In this document: positions 62,137 through 64,000 of the stretch, piece by piece
How positions within the stretch are numbered: the first letter of the stretch is position 1
How the letters are laid out: the number at the start of each line of letters is the position of its first letter
Assembly: GCA_964582715.1 (NCBI GenBank)
Contig: CAZOSM010000001.1
Location: forward strand, 62,001 to 126,000
DNA: 64,000 bases
Direction: 5' to 3'
Origin: MFZZ01 sp964582715
GTDB lineage: Bacteria; Patescibacteriota; Microgenomatia; UBA1406; GWC2-37-13
Translations under genes and position numbers: made by a program
Notes under the pieces: model-generated
The model's database searches: none
Seen by the model: the letters and a program-made list of their open reading frames with translations, nothing else
Told to the model about the DNA's origin: nothing

Positions 62137-62316
62137 TCAATAAGGAATTAGATTACTGACAGGAAATATAAGTTCTTTAAAGTATTTTTCTCCTGCTGCA
62201 GACATTGCCCAATCGAGCTTTAAATCTGGATCATATTTATAGTTATCTACGAAGACTTCATCATTAAGAAGTTGAAGTTTATTCCATTCTGTAGGGAGAG
62301 CTTGACGGATCTTCAT
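62137..62316 (-). pseudogene. N-terminal remnant of a GNAT acetyltransferase
   Basis: A 59-codon frame starting MKIRQALPTEWNKLQLLNDE and continuing VFVDNYKYDPDLKLDWAMS, which resembles the start of GNAT N-acetyltransferases. It stops after FPVSNLIPY, before the acetyl-CoA-binding motif. TATACT at 62324-62329 ends 7 bases before the ATG, so the promoter and start are intact and only the rest of the gene is lost. Confidence 0.65.
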
Positions 62317-62456
62317 GAAACTAAGTATAGCAAAATTTGTGAGCTCTCTGTCCCTCAGGTGGAACTTATTTTTCGAGAATCTTCTCTACACATATCAAAA
62401 TTTAAAAGTATATCTTTAGAATAATTTAATGACTTGACTGTAATTAATTTGAAATT

Positions 62457-62690
62457 TTATCTATAGCTATTAGAAAAAAATAGGAACATGAAGATTCCCA
62501 TTATAATTCCAAGGATTGCTACTATTCTGTATGCGATTATTGTTTGTTTTGTAATATTTGTTTGAACTCCTTGAGCTTTGTTATTAAATGTTATCATCCA
62601 ACGTGTATATCTTTCAGAGACAAGAATTGCAACAAAGTTAACGATAATAATTAGAAGTAAAAGTTGCCAAATGAGTAAAAAGGAGAACAT
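62457..62690 (-). CDS. Small two-span membrane protein
   Basis: 77 residues with spans at about 4-24 and 52-72 and a basic loop between (SERYTRWMITFNNKAQG). I do not recognise it. The start is supported only by a weak -10-like TAAGAT. It may be a normal small membrane protein or part of the decayed stretch nearby. Confidence 0.5.
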   Translation of the reverse strand: MFSFLLIWQLLLLIIIVNFVAILVSERYTRWMITFNNKAQGVQTNITKQTIIAYRIVAILGIIMGIFMFLFFSNSYR

Positions 62691-62913
62691 ATATCTCTAT
62701 CTTAATAAAAGTAGAAACTATTTGCAAGAATATCTAATGTGTTCCAGAATGAACAAAGTGCGTAAAAATTTATCCCTTTGTTACAAGCTTTTTCTATATG
62801 TGAGCCACACGGATTTTTCTTGGAACCAATATCTCCTTGAACTCAAGCAACTCTACTCAATAATACCAGAATCAAGTATTTACGCTCCTATGACAACTAC
62901 TAGTGTGTACTAG
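62671..62913 (+). CDS. Possible small protein, uncertain
   Basis: Frame of 80 codons beginning MSKKENIYLYLNKSRNYLQE; basic, helical, Tyr-rich. It overlaps the 5' end of the divergent gene at 62457 by 20 bases and has no clear ribosome site. I list it because the composition looks protein-like, but it could be chance. Confidence 0.3.
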   Translation: MSKKENIYLYLNKSRNYLQEYLMCSRMNKVRKNLSLCYKLFLYVSHTDFSWNQYLLELKQLYSIIPESSIYAPMTTTSVY

Positions 62914-62936
62914 AACCATTAATAAAAGAGTAAGAT

Positions 62937-63296
62937 ATGGCATTTGTAATCAATAAAAAATCAAAAAAATATGGAAAAGAACGTAAGTTGTATTATTTGG
63001 TAGAAAATTACCGTGAAGCAGGAAAGATAAAGCGTAAAACATTATTGAAACTTAATGACTGCAAGAATGTTGCAGAGTTGTTTCAACGCACCATACAAGA
63101 ACAAGATAGATGGGTTAAACAACTTGAGGAACGTAAGAAACGATTCGATGCAATAACAAGTAAGAAATATCCACAGCTATCTCCTTATTATGACTCGTCA
63201 GAGCTAAAAGCTCGATTTCGTCAAAAGGTGTGGGGAGCAGAATTCCATATTAAAGAGTTGGAGAAGAAAATCAATTTGTTAAAAATTTATTTATAG
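62937..63296 (+). CDS. Basic protein resembling a transposase N-terminal segment
   Basis: 119 residues, strongly basic. The first 40 residues (YYLVENYREAGKIKRKTLL) resemble the strand-turn-strand start of IS1634/ISL3-type transposases (LVExYREnGKxRqrtL). The rest is helical (WVKQLEERKKRFDAITSKKY) and the frame then stops without a catalytic domain. It may be a stand-alone small DNA-binding protein or a transposase relic. It begins a same-strand run of three genes to the window edge. Confidence 0.5.
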   Translation: MAFVINKKSKKYGKERKLYYLVENYREAGKIKRKTLLKLNDCKNVAELFQRTIQEQDRWVKQLEERKKRFDAITSKKYPQLSPYYDSSELKARFRQKVWGAEFHIKELEKKINLLKIYL

Positions 63297-63342
63297 AAAA
63301 AGTGCAAGATATTGCAGCATCTTTGGCACTACAAAAATATTT

Positions 63343-63714
63343 ATGGCAAAACCAGGTATAGAATACAAATTAACAGACGTTGATAAAACACATGCAATAA
63401 AGTATGTGGAGGAAAGCGGATTGTTTAAGAACAGGCTTGCCGATTTTTTAGGTATCAGTAGACCAACCTTAGATAAGATTTTAGAAGAAAATCCTGACTT
63501 TTTTACCTGTCTCAAGCGGGCAGATGCAGTTTTTTGTAAAAAGTTGATAGAGATAGTGGGAAAGAAAAATCCTTTTCTTATTCTTAGGACAAAATATCGT
63601 GAAGAATTTAATGACACGATCAAAATAGGTTTTGATCCTGAAGAAGAAATACAGAAAGTTAAGAAATTACTTGAAAAGGAAACGACTAATGAATTAGAAG
63701 CTTTGTCGGATTAG
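63343..63714 (+). CDS. Helix-turn-helix protein, terminase small subunit-like
   Basis: 123 residues. The N-terminal half is an HTH (AIKYVEESGLFKNRLADFLG, then ISRPTLDKILEENPDFF), followed by KRADAVFCKKLIEIV and KNPFLILRTKYREEFND, an order typical of small phage-terminase or transposon-linked DNA-binding subunits. A Glu/Lys-rich tail closes it. A DNA-recognition role is likely; phage packaging is not supported by other phage genes in view. Confidence 0.6.
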   Translation: MAKPGIEYKLTDVDKTHAIKYVEESGLFKNRLADFLGISRPTLDKILEENPDFFTCLKRADAVFCKKLIEIVGKKNPFLILRTKYREEFNDTIKIGFDPEEEIQKVKKLLEKETTNELEALSD

Positions 63715-63742
63715 GTATTGTTGATTGTATAATAAGCATGAC

Positions 63743-64000
63743 ATGAACATTATATTTCTTGACCAAAAATGGCAAAATCAACATTACGATTCAATTCTTA
63801 AGAAAGCTGGTAGTAGATATACTCCACATTTAAACGTTGAATTACCTATAAGCAAAATTTTCAACACCTTATCCCGCACAAAAGAGTTCTACGTGGAATT
63901 TCGTACACATGTAGGAGAATTAAACAGAAGCAAGAATCGAGCAGTTCCAAGAGAGAAAAGTGAGCTTTTAAATAACAAAGATCAAGATCTGTTTAATAAA
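63743..64000 (+). CDS. Unknown protein, 5' part only (cut by window edge)
   Basis: 86 codons are visible, starting MNIIFLDQKWQNQHYDSILK, then GSRYTPHLNVELPISKIFNT. The frame is open at the right edge. TATAAT lies 9 bases before the ATG. The RYTPxLNVELPI segment recalls, from memory only, the N-termini of some large STAND/P-loop ATPases in defence loci; 86 residues do not allow a firm call. Confidence 0.55.
   Translation, partial: MNIIFLDQKWQNQHYDSILKKAGSRYTPHLNVELPISKIFNTLSRTKEFYVEFRTHVGELNRSKNRAVPREKSELLNNKDQDLFNK

Overview
The window reads as a chromosomal segment of an A/T-rich bacterium of the Candidate Phyla Radiation (Patescibacteria), perhaps a Microgenomates-type lineage. That is inference from several traits: compact housekeeping genes (short RuvC, short HolA-like protein, UvrC without its C-terminal HhH part), a 23S rRNA gene with only tRNA-Ala beside it and no 16S or 5S, surface-glycan and sortase genes, and many lineage-specific small membrane proteins. 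TGA is used as a normal stop (for example ruvB), so the genetic code is standard.

Layout. 1-4.2 kb (mostly minus strand): phosphomannomutase (cut by the window edge), a HolA-like protein, a PfkB-family kinase and ruvC. 4.3-6.9 kb: two glycoside-hydrolase-like genes. 7.0-20.7 kb: one long minus-strand operon with a single visible promoter. It encodes a sortase substrate, its sortase, a 1542-residue fusion of four glycan modules, stand-alone glycosyltransferases, an acyltransferase, two GT-C-like membrane proteins and a SAF-type dehydrogenase. 21.1-24.4 kb: 23S rRNA and tRNA-Ala. 25-30.4 kb: PEP synthase, a broken S23/IVP gene, ruvA, ruvB and tRNA-Leu. 30.6-35.9 kb: a plus-strand glycan operon, visibly richer in G/C and led by Shine-Dalgarno sites, with proteins paralogous to the minus-strand operon and ending in a GH113-like hydrolase. 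36-38.7 kb: tRNA-Thr, tRNA-Arg, a Nudix protein, a large HIT/Nudix-like protein and tRNA-Leu(GAG). 38.7-48.6 kb: an orphan solute-binding protein, secG and the whole uvrC-uvrA-uvrB repair set, with a Tat-signal glycosidase between. 48.7-57.3 kb: small Shine-Dalgarno-led genes with strong hairpin terminators, rsmI, a quinone-detoxification-like mhqD/mhqO pair, a large secreted protein and a Gre factor. 58-64 kb: envelope proteins, a half-size MFS protein, a methyltransferase, gene remnants and small HTH/unknown ORFs that look like the start of an accessory region.

Two styles of gene start stand out. At least 24 genes have a TANNNT -10 box ending 5-7 bases (18 of them exactly 6) before the ATG, which predicts leaderless mRNAs. 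A second set has a strong AGGAGG-type site and a hairpin terminator, and in three cases a full -35/17-bp/-10 promoter. These signals were used to correct several starts. Functionally the window couples DNA repair and recombination (ruvABC, uvrABC) with a large investment in making, flipping, trimming and anchoring cell-surface polysaccharide. No CRISPR array, complete transposon or 16S gene was seen.
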